64,000 nt of DNA from Herbiconiux sp. L3-i23. GTDB lineage: Bacteria > Actinomycetota > Actinomycetes > Actinomycetales > Microbacteriaceae. Position 1 is the first letter of the stretch, and each line of letters begins with the position of its first letter. The position numbers and the translations under genes were made by a program. The notes beneath the pieces were generated by a model. That model made no database searches. It worked only from the letters and a program-made list of their open reading frames with translations, and was not told where the DNA came from. This document shows positions 43,581 to 52,196 of this stretch, in pieces. The DNA is taken from NCBI RefSeq assembly GCF_023734115.1, contig NZ_AP025737.1:2480001-2544000 (forward strand), in the 5' to 3' direction.

Positions 43581-44201
43581 TTACTCGGCCGACTCGTCGG
43601 TGGCCTCGGCCTCGGCCTCGGCGGGCGTCTCGCCCTCGGCGGCCTCTTCGGCCTCCTCGGACTCTTCGGCCGGGGTCGTCATGACGCCGACGATGAGCAG
43701 CTCCGGGTCGCTCGCGAGAGCGGCGCCCTCGGGCAGGGTGACGTCGGCGGCGGTGATCTGCGCGCCTTCCTCGAGGCCCTCGACGCTGACGACGACGCTC
43801 TGCGGGATGTGCGTCGCCTCGACGAGCAGCGAGATGGTGGTCGCGTCGAGGTTCGCGATGGTGCCGGCGGCGGGCTCGCCCTCGACGTGCACGGGCACCT
43901 CGACGGCGACCTTCTCACCGCGGCGGATGATGACGAGGTCGATGTGCTCGATGATCTGGCGCACCGGGTCCTTCTGCACGTCCTTGACGAGCACCAGCTG
44001 CGACTTGCCGGCGATGTCGAGGTCGAGCACCGCGTTCGCGCGGCGCAGGATCAGGGCGACCTCGTGGCCGGGCAGCGTGACGTGCTGCGGCTCGGTGCCG
44101 TGGCCGTAGATGACGGCGGGGATCTTATTCGCGGCGCGGATCTTGCGCGCCGCGCCCTTGCCGAACGATTCGCGCAGTTCTGCGGTGATCTTGTCAGCCA
44201 T
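43581..44201 (-). CDS. rplY: 50S ribosomal protein L25 / general stress protein Ctc
   Basis: 5S rRNA-binding ribosomal protein of the long Ctc form; 206 residues. It has an N-terminal L25 domain ([24 protein letters not shown]), the C-terminal TL5-type beta domain ([12 protein letters not shown]), and a very acidic Glu/Ala-rich tail of about 35 residues. GAAGAGG precedes ATG 44201. The acidic tail is common in high-GC Actinobacteria. Confidence 0.96.
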   Translation of the reverse strand: MADKITAELRESFGKGAARKIRAANKIPAVIYGHGTEPQHVTLPGHEVALILRRANAVLDLDIAGKSQLVLVKDVQKDPVRQIIEHIDLVIIRRGEKVAVEVPVHVEGEPAAGTIANLDATTISLLVEATHIPQSVVVSVEGLEEGAQITAADVTLPEGAALASDPELLIVGVMTTPAEESEEAEEAAEGETPAEAEAEATDESAE

Positions 44202-44498
44202 GTCGGCCTCTTCCCGCGGGACGACCCAAAGGCGTCCCGACTTGTCTGGCGGACCGTGCGGCCCGACGTGTTCTGTTCAACTCGAACGGCGGTGCCGGTG
44301 GGCACCCGCGCGTGAGGAAGAGCCGTAGCCATCCACCGCGTCGATCACGGACGCACCGGAGCGCGTCCCTCGCCGAAGTTCAGTGCAACAGCCTACTCGA
44401 CGCCGAGCGCCTCCGCGACTTCCCGCCCGAGTGCGCTCACCCCGGAACGCGCTCGACGGACGGCCCGACGGACGGACGGACGGCCGACCGTGGCGACC
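44202..44498. other. non-coding gap upstream of rplY
   Basis: 297 bp between the rplY start and the end of the hypothetical gene at 44499. It should contain the rplY promoter, but no convincing -35/-10 pair stands out. A short tandem GGAC/GACG run lies near 44450-44490. No gene seen. Confidence 0.5.
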
Positions 44499-45059
44499 CT
44501 AGCCGCGGGCGCGGACTGCGCGCACGATCCGGACGAGGCCCCATCCGGCGAGCACGTACGGCGCCACGAAGAGCACCGGGTCGAGCCACGAGTGCCGCAC
44601 GTCGACACGGCCGGCGCGCGAGCGGATGCCGTGACGTCTGCCTTCGCTCAGCACACCGGTCTCGGTCAGCGGGTTGTCCGGACGTCCACGCAGCAGCGCG
44701 AGGGAGTGCGACTCCACCACGTCGACGCGGTCGGCGGCGATCAGGAGCAGCCAATGCGCCGCGCGGCCCTCGCTGAAGCGCGCGTAGGCGAAGCGCCGGA
44801 TCGCACCCGACGCTCCGCGCAGGGGTTGCGCGGTTCCGAAGACCGGAGTGAGCTCGGCGTGCTCGTTGCTGCGCTCTCGGCCGGCACGATTCGGCTGGTC
44901 GGGCGGCAGCTCCCAGTGCGCGCCGGACTCGAGGTCGCGGCGCTCACGCGGGAACGACGGGCGGTCTTCGGGATCGAGGTCGGCACCCCACCCGGGGATG
45001 CGCGCCCGGAGCTCGTCGGCGCTCGGCGCCGGTGTCTGCTTCTCTGCGGGATAGGCCAT
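44499..45059 (-). CDS. hypothetical protein with C-terminal hydrophobic segment
   Basis: Not recognised. 186 residues: a charged, Pro-rich N-terminal half (GWGADLDPEDRPSFPRERRD), a middle region with a WLLLIAADRVDVVESHS strand, and a C-terminal hydrophobic stretch (LDPVLFVAPYVLAGWGLV) before a basic end, which may be a membrane anchor facing the cytoplasm. AGGAG precedes ATG 45059. It lies 9 bp after the alcohol dehydrogenase stop and is surely co-transcribed with it, so an accessory role is possible. Confidence 0.75.
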   Translation of the reverse strand: MAYPAEKQTPAPSADELRARIPGWGADLDPEDRPSFPRERRDLESGAHWELPPDQPNRAGRERSNEHAELTPVFGTAQPLRGASGAIRRFAYARFSEGRAAHWLLLIAADRVDVVESHSLALLRGRPDNPLTETGVLSEGRRHGIRSRAGRVDVRHSWLDPVLFVAPYVLAGWGLVRIVRAVRARG

Positions 45060-45068
45060 CTGCGTCTC

Positions 45069-46220
45069 CTAAGCGGCGCTCTCGGGGATGACGACGGTCT
45101 TGATGCAGCCGTCGAGCTTGGACGAGAACATGTGGTACCCCTCGGCGATGTGCTCGAGAGGGATGCGGTGGGTGATCATGTCACTCGGTTTGATGTAGCC
45201 GTTCCTGATGTGCTCGAACAGGCGCGGCCACTGGCGCTTCACCGGCGCCTGATTCATCCGCAGCGTGAGCCCCTTGTTCACGGCGTCGCCGAACTTGACG
45301 AGGCTGAAGATGGGCCCGTATGCGCCCATGACGGACACGGTGCCGCCCTTGCGGACACCGTCGATCGCCCAGTTCAGCGCGATCGGGGATCCGCCCTGCA
45401 GCTTCAGCTTCGCGCCGGTGATGTGCTGCAGCAGGTTGCCGTCGGCCTCGGCGCCGACCGCATCGATCGCCACGTCGGCGCCGAGGTTGTCGGTCTGCTT
45501 CTTCAGCTCGACGATGATGTCGTCGTACTCGGTGAAGTTCAGCGTCTCGGCGTGCGCCATGGTGCGCGCCTTCTCGAGCCGGTAGTCCAGGTGGTCGACG
45601 ACGATGACGCGGCCCGCGCCCATCAACCATGCCGACGAGGCGGCGGCGAGACCGACGGGTCCGGCACCGAACACGACGACGGTGTCCCCCTCGACGATGT
45701 CGCCGAGCTGCGCACCGAAGTACCCGGTCGAGAACGCGTCGGTGAGCATCAACGCGTCCTCGTCATCGAGCCAGTCGGGGATGATCGAGGGCCCGACGTC
45801 GGCGAACGGCACCCGGACGTACTCGGCCTGGCCGCCGTCGAACCCGCCCGCGGTGTGGGAGTAGCCGTAGATGCCGCCGACCGCCGTCGCGTTCGCGTTG
45901 ACGTTGTGGCAGTTCGAGTAGAGGCCGCGGGCGCAGAAGAAGCAGGAGCCGCAGTAGATGTTGAACGGCACCATCACCTTGTCGCCGCGCTTCAGGTTCT
46001 GCACGCTGCTGCCGACCTGCTCGACCACTCCGATGAACTCGTGTCCGAACGTGTGGCCGACGCGGAGGTCGGTCATCAGCCCGTGATAGAGGTGCAGGTC
46101 GGAGCCGCAGATCGCCGCCCGGGTGACCCTGACGATGGCATCGTTCGGATGCTCGATGCGCGGCATGTCCTTCTCTTCGACTCGCACCCGGAAGGGGCCT
46201 CGATAGGTCATCGCTCGCAC
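45069..46220 (-). CDS. zinc-dependent alcohol/formaldehyde dehydrogenase
   Basis: A 383-residue zinc MDR enzyme close to the glutathione-independent formaldehyde dehydrogenase group. The catalytic zinc ligands are Cys38 (ICGSD) and His60-Glu61 (GHEF), the structural zinc four-Cys loop is YCGSCFFCARGLYSNC, and the NAD motif is VFGAGPVGLAA. It starts at GTG 46220 with GGAG 6 nt upstream; ATG 46211 is an in-frame alternative. It acts in aldehyde detoxification or alcohol oxidation. Confidence 0.9.
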   Translation of the reverse strand: MRAMTYRGPFRVRVEEKDMPRIEHPNDAIVRVTRAAICGSDLHLYHGLMTDLRVGHTFGHEFIGVVEQVGSSVQNLKRGDKVMVPFNIYCGSCFFCARGLYSNCHNVNANATAVGGIYGYSHTAGGFDGGQAEYVRVPFADVGPSIIPDWLDDEDALMLTDAFSTGYFGAQLGDIVEGDTVVVFGAGPVGLAAASSAWLMGAGRVIVVDHLDYRLEKARTMAHAETLNFTEYDDIIVELKKQTDNLGADVAIDAVGAEADGNLLQHITGAKLKLQGGSPIALNWAIDGVRKGGTVSVMGAYGPIFSLVKFGDAVNKGLTLRMNQAPVKRQWPRLFEHIRNGYIKPSDMITHRIPLEHIAEGYHMFSSKLDGCIKTVVIPESAA

Positions 46221-46348
46221 AGGTCGCTCCGTTCCCGCCGACGTCCGGCGACCGCATCAGAGTGCGACGCCCGACTGGGCGTAACCTGCCGTCGACGTGG
46301 GCGGCGGCTGGCGTGGCGCTGGGAAAGATCGGTGCGGACGACGCGGGG

Positions 46349-46861
46349 TCAGCCGGCCGGATGCAGAGCGGCCGCAGCGGAGGCGGCGAGCGCCGCCGCG
46401 TCGTCGGCGATGTCGAGCGTGATGCCGTCCTCGCCCTCCTGGAGGCGCTCGAGGGTGCCGAGCTGCGAGTCGAGCAGCGACGACGGCATGAAGTGGCCCG
46501 TGCGGTCGGCGAGCCGTCGTTCGAGCAGTTCGCGCTCGCCGTCGAGGTGCACGAAGAAGACCGGCCCGTCGGCCGCCGAGCGCAGGGCGTCGCGGTACGC
46601 GCGCCGCAGCGCCGAGCAGGCCACGACGACGCCGCGCCCCGCCTCCGTCTCGGCCTTCATCGCCTCGCCCACGCGCGCGAGCCACGGCCAGCGGTCGTCG
46701 TCGGTCAAAGGGATTCCGGATCCCATCTTCGTCTTGCTCGCGTCGCTGTGCAGGTCGTCGGCGTCGATGAAGTCGACCTGCAGGTCACGGGCCAGCAGCT
46801 CGCCGACCGTCGACTTGCCGCTGCCGGAGACACCCATCACTACCACCGCGCCAGCACTCAT
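46349..46861 (-). CDS. gntK: gluconokinase
   Basis: Phosphorylates gluconate to 6-phosphogluconate; 170 residues. P-loop GVSGSGKST (10-18), DADDLHS, and TGHFMPSSLLDSQLGTLE, the family signature. TAGCCT at 46868-46873 lies 6 nt before ATG 46861, a leaderless layout. Divergent from gnd, so kinase and next enzyme share a 90-bp control region. Confidence 0.94.
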   Translation of the reverse strand: MSAGAVVVMGVSGSGKSTVGELLARDLQVDFIDADDLHSDASKTKMGSGIPLTDDDRWPWLARVGEAMKAETEAGRGVVVACSALRRAYRDALRSAADGPVFFVHLDGERELLERRLADRTGHFMPSSLLDSQLGTLERLQEGEDGITLDIADDAAALAASAAAALHPAG

Positions 46862-46867
46862 CGCTCC

Positions 46868-46916
46868 AGGCTATCGATCCCGCCGATGGAAGCGTCGGGG
46901 CGGGCGGCGCTAGATT
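46868..46916. promoter_or_regulatory. divergent -10 elements between gntK and gnd
   Basis: TAGCCT (46868-46873, minus strand) faces gntK, and TAGATT (46911-46916, plus strand) faces gnd. The gnd message would have a leader of about 28-30 nt with an AGGA site. No palindromic operator was seen. Confidence 0.45.
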
Positions 46917-46951
46917 CCTTGGAGGACCGACTGCGAGTGAGGACGAACGGC

Positions 46952-48406
46952 ATGGCTGAAGAAGCGGCGAAGGCGAACATCGGCGTGGTGGGACTGGCGG
47001 TGATGGGATCGAATCTCGCCCGCAACCTCGCCAGCCGGGAGGGCAACACGGTCGCCGTGTTCAACCGCTCGCCCGAGAAGACGGACACTCTTCTCGAGGA
47101 GCACCCCGAGGCGGAGTTCATCGGCACCAAGAGCTACGAGGAGTTCGCGGCGTCGCTCAGCACGCCGCGCACCGCGATCATCATGGTGAAGGCGGGGCGC
47201 GGTACCGACGCGGTCATCGACGAGCTGGTGAGCGTCTTCGAGCCGGGCGACATCATCGTCGACGGCGGCAACGCGCTCTTCACCGACACCATCCGCCGCG
47301 AGAAGGCGGTGCGCGAGACGGGCATCAACTTCGTCGGCGCCGGCATCTCGGGCGGCGAGGAGGGCGCCCTCAAGGGGCCGTCGATCATGCCCGGCGGCTC
47401 CGCCGAGGCGTGGGAGACGCTGGGCCCGATCCTCAAGTCGATCGCCGCGGTCGCCGAGGGCGAGCCCTGCGTCACCCACGTGGGCACCGACGGCGCCGGC
47501 CACTTCGTCAAGATGATCCACAACGGCATCGAGTACGCCGACATGCAGCTCATCGCCGAGGCGTACGACCTGATCCGCCGCGGCACCGGCAAGACGCCCG
47601 CCGAGATCGCCGACATCTTCGCCGAGTGGAACACGGGCGAGCTCGAGAGCTACCTCATCGAGATCACCGCCGAGGTGCTGCGCCAGGTGGATGCCGAGAC
47701 GGGCAAGCCCCTCGTCGACGTGATCGTCGACCAGGCCGGAGCCAAGGGCACGGGAGCGTGGACGGTGCAGACCGCACTCGACCTCGGCATCCCCGTCTCG
47801 GGCATCGCCGAGGCGGTCTTCGCCCGGTCGCTGTCGTCGAAGCCCGCCCAGCGCGCCGCGTCGTCCGACCTGCCGGGTCCCGCCGAGGCGTGGACCGTCG
47901 ACGACACCGACGGCTTCATCGAGGATGTCCGCCTCGCCCTCTACGCGTCGAAGATCATCGCCTACTCGCAGGGCTTCGACGAGATCGTCGCCGGCGCCGA
48001 GCAGTACGGCTGGGACATCCAGAAGGGCGAGATCGCGAAGATCTGGCGCGGCGGCTGCATCATCCGCGCCCAGTTCCTCAACCGCATCACCGAGGCGTAC
48101 GCCGACCAGCCGGGCCTCGTCGCCCTGCTGACGGCGCCGTACTTCCGGGACGCGCTCACGCAGGCCGAGCAGGCTTGGCGCCGCGTCGTCATCGCCGCGG
48201 TGCAGGGCGGAATCCCCTCCCCCGCGTTCTCGTCCTCGCTCGCCTACTACGACGGCCTCCGCGCCGACCGGCTGCCGGCCGCGCTCGTGCAGGGACAGCG
48301 CGACTTCTTCGGCGCGCACACCTACAAGCGCATCGACAAGGAGGGCACCTTCCACACGCTGTGGAGCGGTGACCGCACCGAGATCGAGGCCGTCGACACC
48401 CACTGA
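46952..48406 (+). CDS. gnd: 6-phosphogluconate dehydrogenase, decarboxylating
   Basis: Oxidises 6-phosphogluconate to ribulose 5-phosphate and CO2, producing NADPH; 484 residues, the long form. Rossmann GLAVMGSNLARN, IIVDGGNALFTDT, the substrate loop GAGISGGEEGA, the catalytic GHFVKMIHNGIEY, and the C-terminal tail YKRIDKEGTFHTLW are present. It directly consumes the gluconokinase product. The second H-type hairpin lies 5 bp after its stop. Confidence 0.97.
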   Translation: MAEEAAKANIGVVGLAVMGSNLARNLASREGNTVAVFNRSPEKTDTLLEEHPEAEFIGTKSYEEFAASLSTPRTAIIMVKAGRGTDAVIDELVSVFEPGDIIVDGGNALFTDTIRREKAVRETGINFVGAGISGGEEGALKGPSIMPGGSAEAWETLGPILKSIAAVAEGEPCVTHVGTDGAGHFVKMIHNGIEYADMQLIAEAYDLIRRGTGKTPAEIADIFAEWNTGELESYLIEITAEVLRQVDAETGKPLVDVIVDQAGAKGTGAWTVQTALDLGIPVSGIAEAVFARSLSSKPAQRAASSDLPGPAEAWTVDDTDGFIEDVRLALYASKIIAYSQGFDEIVAGAEQYGWDIQKGEIAKIWRGGCIIRAQFLNRITEAYADQPGLVALLTAPYFRDALTQAEQAWRRVVIAAVQGGIPSPAFSSSLAYYDGLRADRLPAALVQGQRDFFGAHTYKRIDKEGTFHTLWSGDRTEIEAVDTH

Positions 48407-48411
48407 CGCCT

Positions 48412-48467
48412 GACTCGCCCACTTCACCCCGTATCCGGCCGCCGGGACGGGGTGAAGTGGGCGAGTC
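48412..48467. repeat. H-type hairpin repeat, copy 2
   Basis: Perfect 21-bp arms (48412-48432, 48447-48467) with a 14-nt loop, right after gnd. The arms contain the same sequence as 6015-6068 (CTCGCCCACTTCACCCCGT); only the loop differs. Confidence 0.9.
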
Positions 48468-48522
48468 GGTCTCCCAGTCGTAGGACAGGATTCGCGCAGA
48501 CCGCGTCGATAGCGTTCCCGGA

Positions 48523-49536
48523 ATGAGCGCAGCGCGAGTAGCAGTCGTCACAGGAGGCAGCGCGGGTCTCGGCCGCGCGATCGTGCGGGAGTTCGCCGAC
48601 CGCGGCTGGGATGTCGCCGTCCTCGCCCGCGGCGAGGACGGGCTCGCCGCCACTGTCGCTGAAGTGAAGGCGAAGGGCCGCCGCACCATCGGGATCCCCA
48701 CCGACGTCGCCGACCCGGCCGCGGTCGAGGCGGCCGCCGCCGAGATCGAAGCCGAGCTCGGCCCCATCGACGCCTGGGTGAACAACGCCATGACGTCGGT
48801 CTTCGCCGAGTTCCTCGACGTCGAGCCCGCCGACTTCGAGCGGGCGGTGCAGGTCGACTTCTTCGGGTACGTGAACGGCACCCGCGCCGCCCTGAAGCGC
48901 ATGAAGCCGCGGGATGCGGGAACGATCGTGCAGATCGGATCCGCGCTCGCCCACCGAGGGATCCCGCTGCAGTCGGCGTATTGCGCCTCAAAGCACGCGA
49001 TCACCGGCTTCAGCGAGAGCGTCGTCACCGAGCTGCTGCACGCGAAGTCCAAGGTCACCGTCTCGCAGGTGGACATGCCGGCCATGAACACACCGCAGTT
49101 CGGCTGGGTGAAGACGGACCTCGGCGACCACCCTCAGCCGGTGCCGCCCATCTACCAGCCGGAGCTCTGCGCCGCGGTCGTCGTCGACGTCGCCGAGAAG
49201 CCCCGCCGTCGCACCTGGGTCGGCGAGTCGAGCGTCTTCACCATCCTCGGCAACCGTTTCGGCAGCCGCATCGCCGACTGGCGTCTCGGCAACACGGGAG
49301 TCGACGGGCAGCAGGCGCCCGATGTGGATGCGCCGATGGATCCGCCGAACCTGCACTCCCCCGTGGCCGGTGACCACGGTGCGCACGGCGTCTTCGACGA
49401 CCGGGCCCGCACCTGGTCGCCGCAGATCTGGGCGATCCGCAATCGCCCGATCGCCTACGCGGGAGCCGCCGTGACCGCCGTCGCCGGTATCGCCGCGACG
49501 GTCGCGCACTTCGCGTACCACTCGAAGCGGCGCTGA
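48523..49536 (+). CDS. SDR family oxidoreductase
   Basis: A 337-residue short-chain dehydrogenase: TGGSAGLGR cofactor motif, NNAMTS, the catalytic Ser-Tyr-Lys (IGSALAHRG, YCASK), then a C-terminal extension of about 120 residues ending in a hydrophobic helix (AGAAVTAVAGIAATVAHFA), possibly a membrane anchor. Such long SDRs occur widely in Actinobacteria, usually without known substrate. TAGCGT at 48510-48515 lies 7 nt before ATG 48523 (leaderless). Confidence 0.9.
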   Translation: MSAARVAVVTGGSAGLGRAIVREFADRGWDVAVLARGEDGLAATVAEVKAKGRRTIGIPTDVADPAAVEAAAAEIEAELGPIDAWVNNAMTSVFAEFLDVEPADFERAVQVDFFGYVNGTRAALKRMKPRDAGTIVQIGSALAHRGIPLQSAYCASKHAITGFSESVVTELLHAKSKVTVSQVDMPAMNTPQFGWVKTDLGDHPQPVPPIYQPELCAAVVVDVAEKPRRRTWVGESSVFTILGNRFGSRIADWRLGNTGVDGQQAPDVDAPMDPPNLHSPVAGDHGAHGVFDDRARTWSPQIWAIRNRPIAYAGAAVTAVAGIAATVAHFAYHSKRR

Positions 49537-49576
49537 CCGCGGTCCTGCGCGCGCGTACGCGGCGCGCAGACATGCA

Positions 49577-49610
49577 GAAGGGCCCGGCCGCCGAAGCGAC
49601 CGGGCCCTTC
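49577..49610. terminator. bidirectional terminator between the SDR and sugar-binding protein genes
   Basis: Perfect 11-bp arms GAAGGGCCCGG (49577-49587) and complement (49600-49610), 12-nt loop, in the 90-bp convergent gap. Works as a hairpin on both strands. Confidence 0.75.
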
Positions 49611-49626
49611 CGTCGAGCTGCTCGGA

Positions 49627-50730
49627 TTACTTGGTGAGCGGCGCGAGCTTGTCGTTGTCCGCGTAGACCTCGACGGCGTTCGCGGCGGTGACGACCACCG
49701 GGTCGAGGTAGAACGTGGGGACCTCGGTGGAGCCGTTGTCCTCGTCCGCGTTCGTCTCGGGCGTCTCGCCGGCGGCGAGGGCCTTGATCATGTCGACCGT
49801 CTGCGCGATGAGCTTGCGCGTGTCCTTGTAGATGGTCATGTACTGCTCACCCGACATGATGAGCGGGATCGACGCGGCCTCGGAGTCCTGACCGGTGACG
49901 ACGATCGGGCCCTTCTTCGCGTCGGTGACCGACTGCAGCGCCGCGCGGGCGAGGGTGTCGTTCGGGGAGAGCACGCCGTTGATGTTCGTGTCGCCCTGGT
50001 AGAAGCCCTGGAGCACGGTGTCCATGCGGGACTGGGCGTTCGCCGGGTCCCACTTGTCGGTCTGGACCTGCTCGAAGGTGGTCTGACCCGAGACGACGTT
50101 CAGGGTGCCGTCGTCGATCTTCGGCTGCAGGATGTCCATCGCGCCGTCGAAGAAGACGGTGGCGTTGGGGTCGGTCGCGGCACCGGCGATCAGCTCGATG
50201 TTCCACGAGGTCTGGTCGGGGTAGCGCTCGGCGAGGCCGTCGAGCAGCGCCTGGCCCTGGTCCTGGCCCACCTTGAAGTTGTTGAACGCGACGTAGTAGT
50301 CGACGTTGTCCGTGTCCGAGATGAGGCGGTCGTAGGCGATGATCGTGACGCCCTGCTCGCGCGCCTCGGCGACCTGCGCGCCGAGCTGCTTGGCGTCGTT
50401 GGCACCGATGACGATGACCTTCGCGCCGTCCTGGATCATGGTGCTGATCTGCGACTGCTGGTCGGGCACCGGCGAGGTGGAGCCCGCGTACTGCACGTTG
50501 GGCTCGTAGCCGGCCTCGGTCAGCGAGTCGGTGAAGATCTCACCGGCGATGGTCCAGTTCTCACTGGTCTTGTCGGGCAGGGCGACACCGATGACGGAGC
50601 CTTCCTCGAATCCGGCTGCGGCGTCGCCTCCGGCGTCGCCTCCACGGCCACCGCTGTCGCTGGAGCAGCCGGCGAGGGCGAACACGGCGGCGGCGGCGAT
50701 CGCCGTTCCCGTGATCATGAATTTGCGCAT
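49627..50730 (-). CDS. monosaccharide ABC transporter substrate-binding lipoprotein (ChvE/XylF-like)
   Basis: A 367-residue lipoprotein with lipobox LAGC (Cys22) and a type-1 periplasmic sugar-binding fold. Blocks IAYDRLISDTDNVDYY, GAATDPNA and GQDSEAA with SGEQYMTIYK are typical of xylose/multiple-sugar binding proteins. It captures aldoses and delivers them to the permease encoded just upstream. Third gene of the ATPase-permease-binding protein operon. Clearly paralogous to the protein at 55213 (same IAYDR, GQD and YTIYK-type blocks). Confidence 0.92.
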   Translation of the reverse strand: MRKFMITGTAIAAAAVFALAGCSSDSGGRGGDAGGDAAAGFEEGSVIGVALPDKTSENWTIAGEIFTDSLTEAGYEPNVQYAGSTSPVPDQQSQISTMIQDGAKVIVIGANDAKQLGAQVAEAREQGVTIIAYDRLISDTDNVDYYVAFNNFKVGQDQGQALLDGLAERYPDQTSWNIELIAGAATDPNATVFFDGAMDILQPKIDDGTLNVVSGQTTFEQVQTDKWDPANAQSRMDTVLQGFYQGDTNINGVLSPNDTLARAALQSVTDAKKGPIVVTGQDSEAASIPLIMSGEQYMTIYKDTRKLIAQTVDMIKALAAGETPETNADEDNGSTEVPTFYLDPVVVTAANAVEVYADNDKLAPLTK

Positions 50731-50798
50731 CGTTGCATCTCTTTCGTTATCTCTGGTGAGGGATAGGTGGGACTTAGCGCCCCAGGGCCAAGCCGGAC

Positions 50799-52196
50799 TC
50801 AGGGAGTCGGCTCGGTGCTCGCGGGCCGAGACGACGCCTCGGCGGAGTTGCCGGCGGGCGCCACATCGGGGCGATCGTCGACGGACGGGGCCAGGTCGCC
50901 GCCGGGACGGCGGAACCGGGCGATGAGGGAGAGACCGCCGGAGCGCTTGCTCAGCACGTCGAGGGCGACGGCGATCAGCAGGACGAGGCCCTTGATGATC
51001 TGCACCTGGTCGCTCGACACGCTCATCAGCTGCAGACCGTTGTTGAGGACCGCGATGACGAGACCACCGATGATCGACCCGATGACGGTTCCGATACCGC
51101 CCGAGACCGCGGCGCCACCGATGAACACGGCCGCGATCGCGTCGAGCTCCCACCCGGTTCCGTCACCGGGGCCGGTGGCCAGGGAGCGGGAGACGAAGAT
51201 GACACCGGCGAGAGCGGCCAGCACCGACATGTTCATCATGACGAAGAAGTTGGTGCGGCGGATGTTCACGCCGGACAGCTCGGCCGCGTGCCAGTTGCCA
51301 CCCACGGAGTAGATGTGGCGACCGGTGACGGTGTTGTTCGTGATGAACGAGTACAGCAGCACCAGGATCACCAGGATGATGCCGGGAATCGGGAAGCTGG
51401 TGCCCGGACGGCCGGTGCCGAACAGGTAGGTGGCGTAGGCGATGACGGCGACGAGCAGCACGATCTTCGTGATGCTGACCCACTGCGGCGCCATGACGGC
51501 GTTCATCTCGCGCTGACGGCGGCGCAGGCGCAGCTCGTTCCAGATGACCGCGACGGCGGCGATGATGCCGAGGATGACGGTGCCGTTGCTGAAGGGCAGG
51601 TATGGCGGGAAGTCGGGGATGTAGCCGCCACCGATGTAGTTCAGGTAATCGGGCACGGTCTGCGGGGTCGAGCGGCCGACGAACTGGTTCGCTCCGCGGA
51701 AGATGAGCATGCCGGCCAGGGTCACGATGAACGCCGGTACCCCGACGTAGGCGACCCAGAACCCTTGCCACGCACCGACCAGCGCTCCGATCGCGAGGGC
51801 GATGACGATCGCGAGCAGCGACATGATCACGCCCTTGGTGATCTCCTCGCCTTCGCCTGCGACCACCCATCCGGCGTCGATCTGCTTGATCGCCATCACG
51901 GTGACGATGTTCGAGAACGCGGCCACCGATCCGACGGAGAGGTCGATGTGACCGGCGACGATCACCATGACCATGCCGATGGCGAGGATCAGGACGTACG
52001 CGTTGGCGCGCACGATGTTGATCACGTTGCCGGGGTCGAGCGTCTTGCCGCCCGTGAGGATCTGGAAGATCACGATGATCAGCACCAGGGCGCCGAGGAT
52101 GCCGAACTGGCGCAGCCCGGAGGTGCTGCCTCCGAACATCTTGCCGAGGTCGCGGATGCCCCCCGACTTCTTCTCGGTGGTGGTCGTGTCGGTCAT
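50799..52196 (-). CDS. mmsB: monosaccharide ABC transporter permease (MmsB/GguB-like)
   Basis: A 465-residue RbsC/XylH-family permease with about ten to twelve helices. Hallmarks are AGHIDLSVGSVAAFS, GVPAFIVTLAGMLIFRG, SVGGNWHAAELSGVNI and AVFIGGAAVSGGIGTVIG. The long C-terminal tail (about 45 residues, Ser/Pro/Ala) is cytoplasmic and not conserved. Its ATG overlaps the ATPase stop by 1 bp. The symbol is given for family resemblance (multiple-monosaccharide transporter). Confidence 0.9.
   Translation of the reverse strand: MTDTTTTEKKSGGIRDLGKMFGGSTSGLRQFGILGALVLIIVIFQILTGGKTLDPGNVINIVRANAYVLILAIGMVMVIVAGHIDLSVGSVAAFSNIVTVMAIKQIDAGWVVAGEGEEITKGVIMSLLAIVIALAIGALVGAWQGFWVAYVGVPAFIVTLAGMLIFRGANQFVGRSTPQTVPDYLNYIGGGYIPDFPPYLPFSNGTVILGIIAAVAVIWNELRLRRRQREMNAVMAPQWVSITKIVLLVAVIAYATYLFGTGRPGTSFPIPGIILVILVLLYSFITNNTVTGRHIYSVGGNWHAAELSGVNIRRTNFFVMMNMSVLAALAGVIFVSRSLATGPGDGTGWELDAIAAVFIGGAAVSGGIGTVIGSIIGGLVIAVLNNGLQLMSVSSDQVQIIKGLVLLIAVALDVLSKRSGGLSLIARFRRPGGDLAPSVDDRPDVAPAGNSAEASSRPASTEPTP

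Noticed and set aside
44490-46913. 807-codon plus-strand frame opposite the hypothetical, alcohol dehydrogenase and gluconokinase genes
   Set aside because: Same GC-driven antisense artefact; three well-supported genes lie on the other strand.
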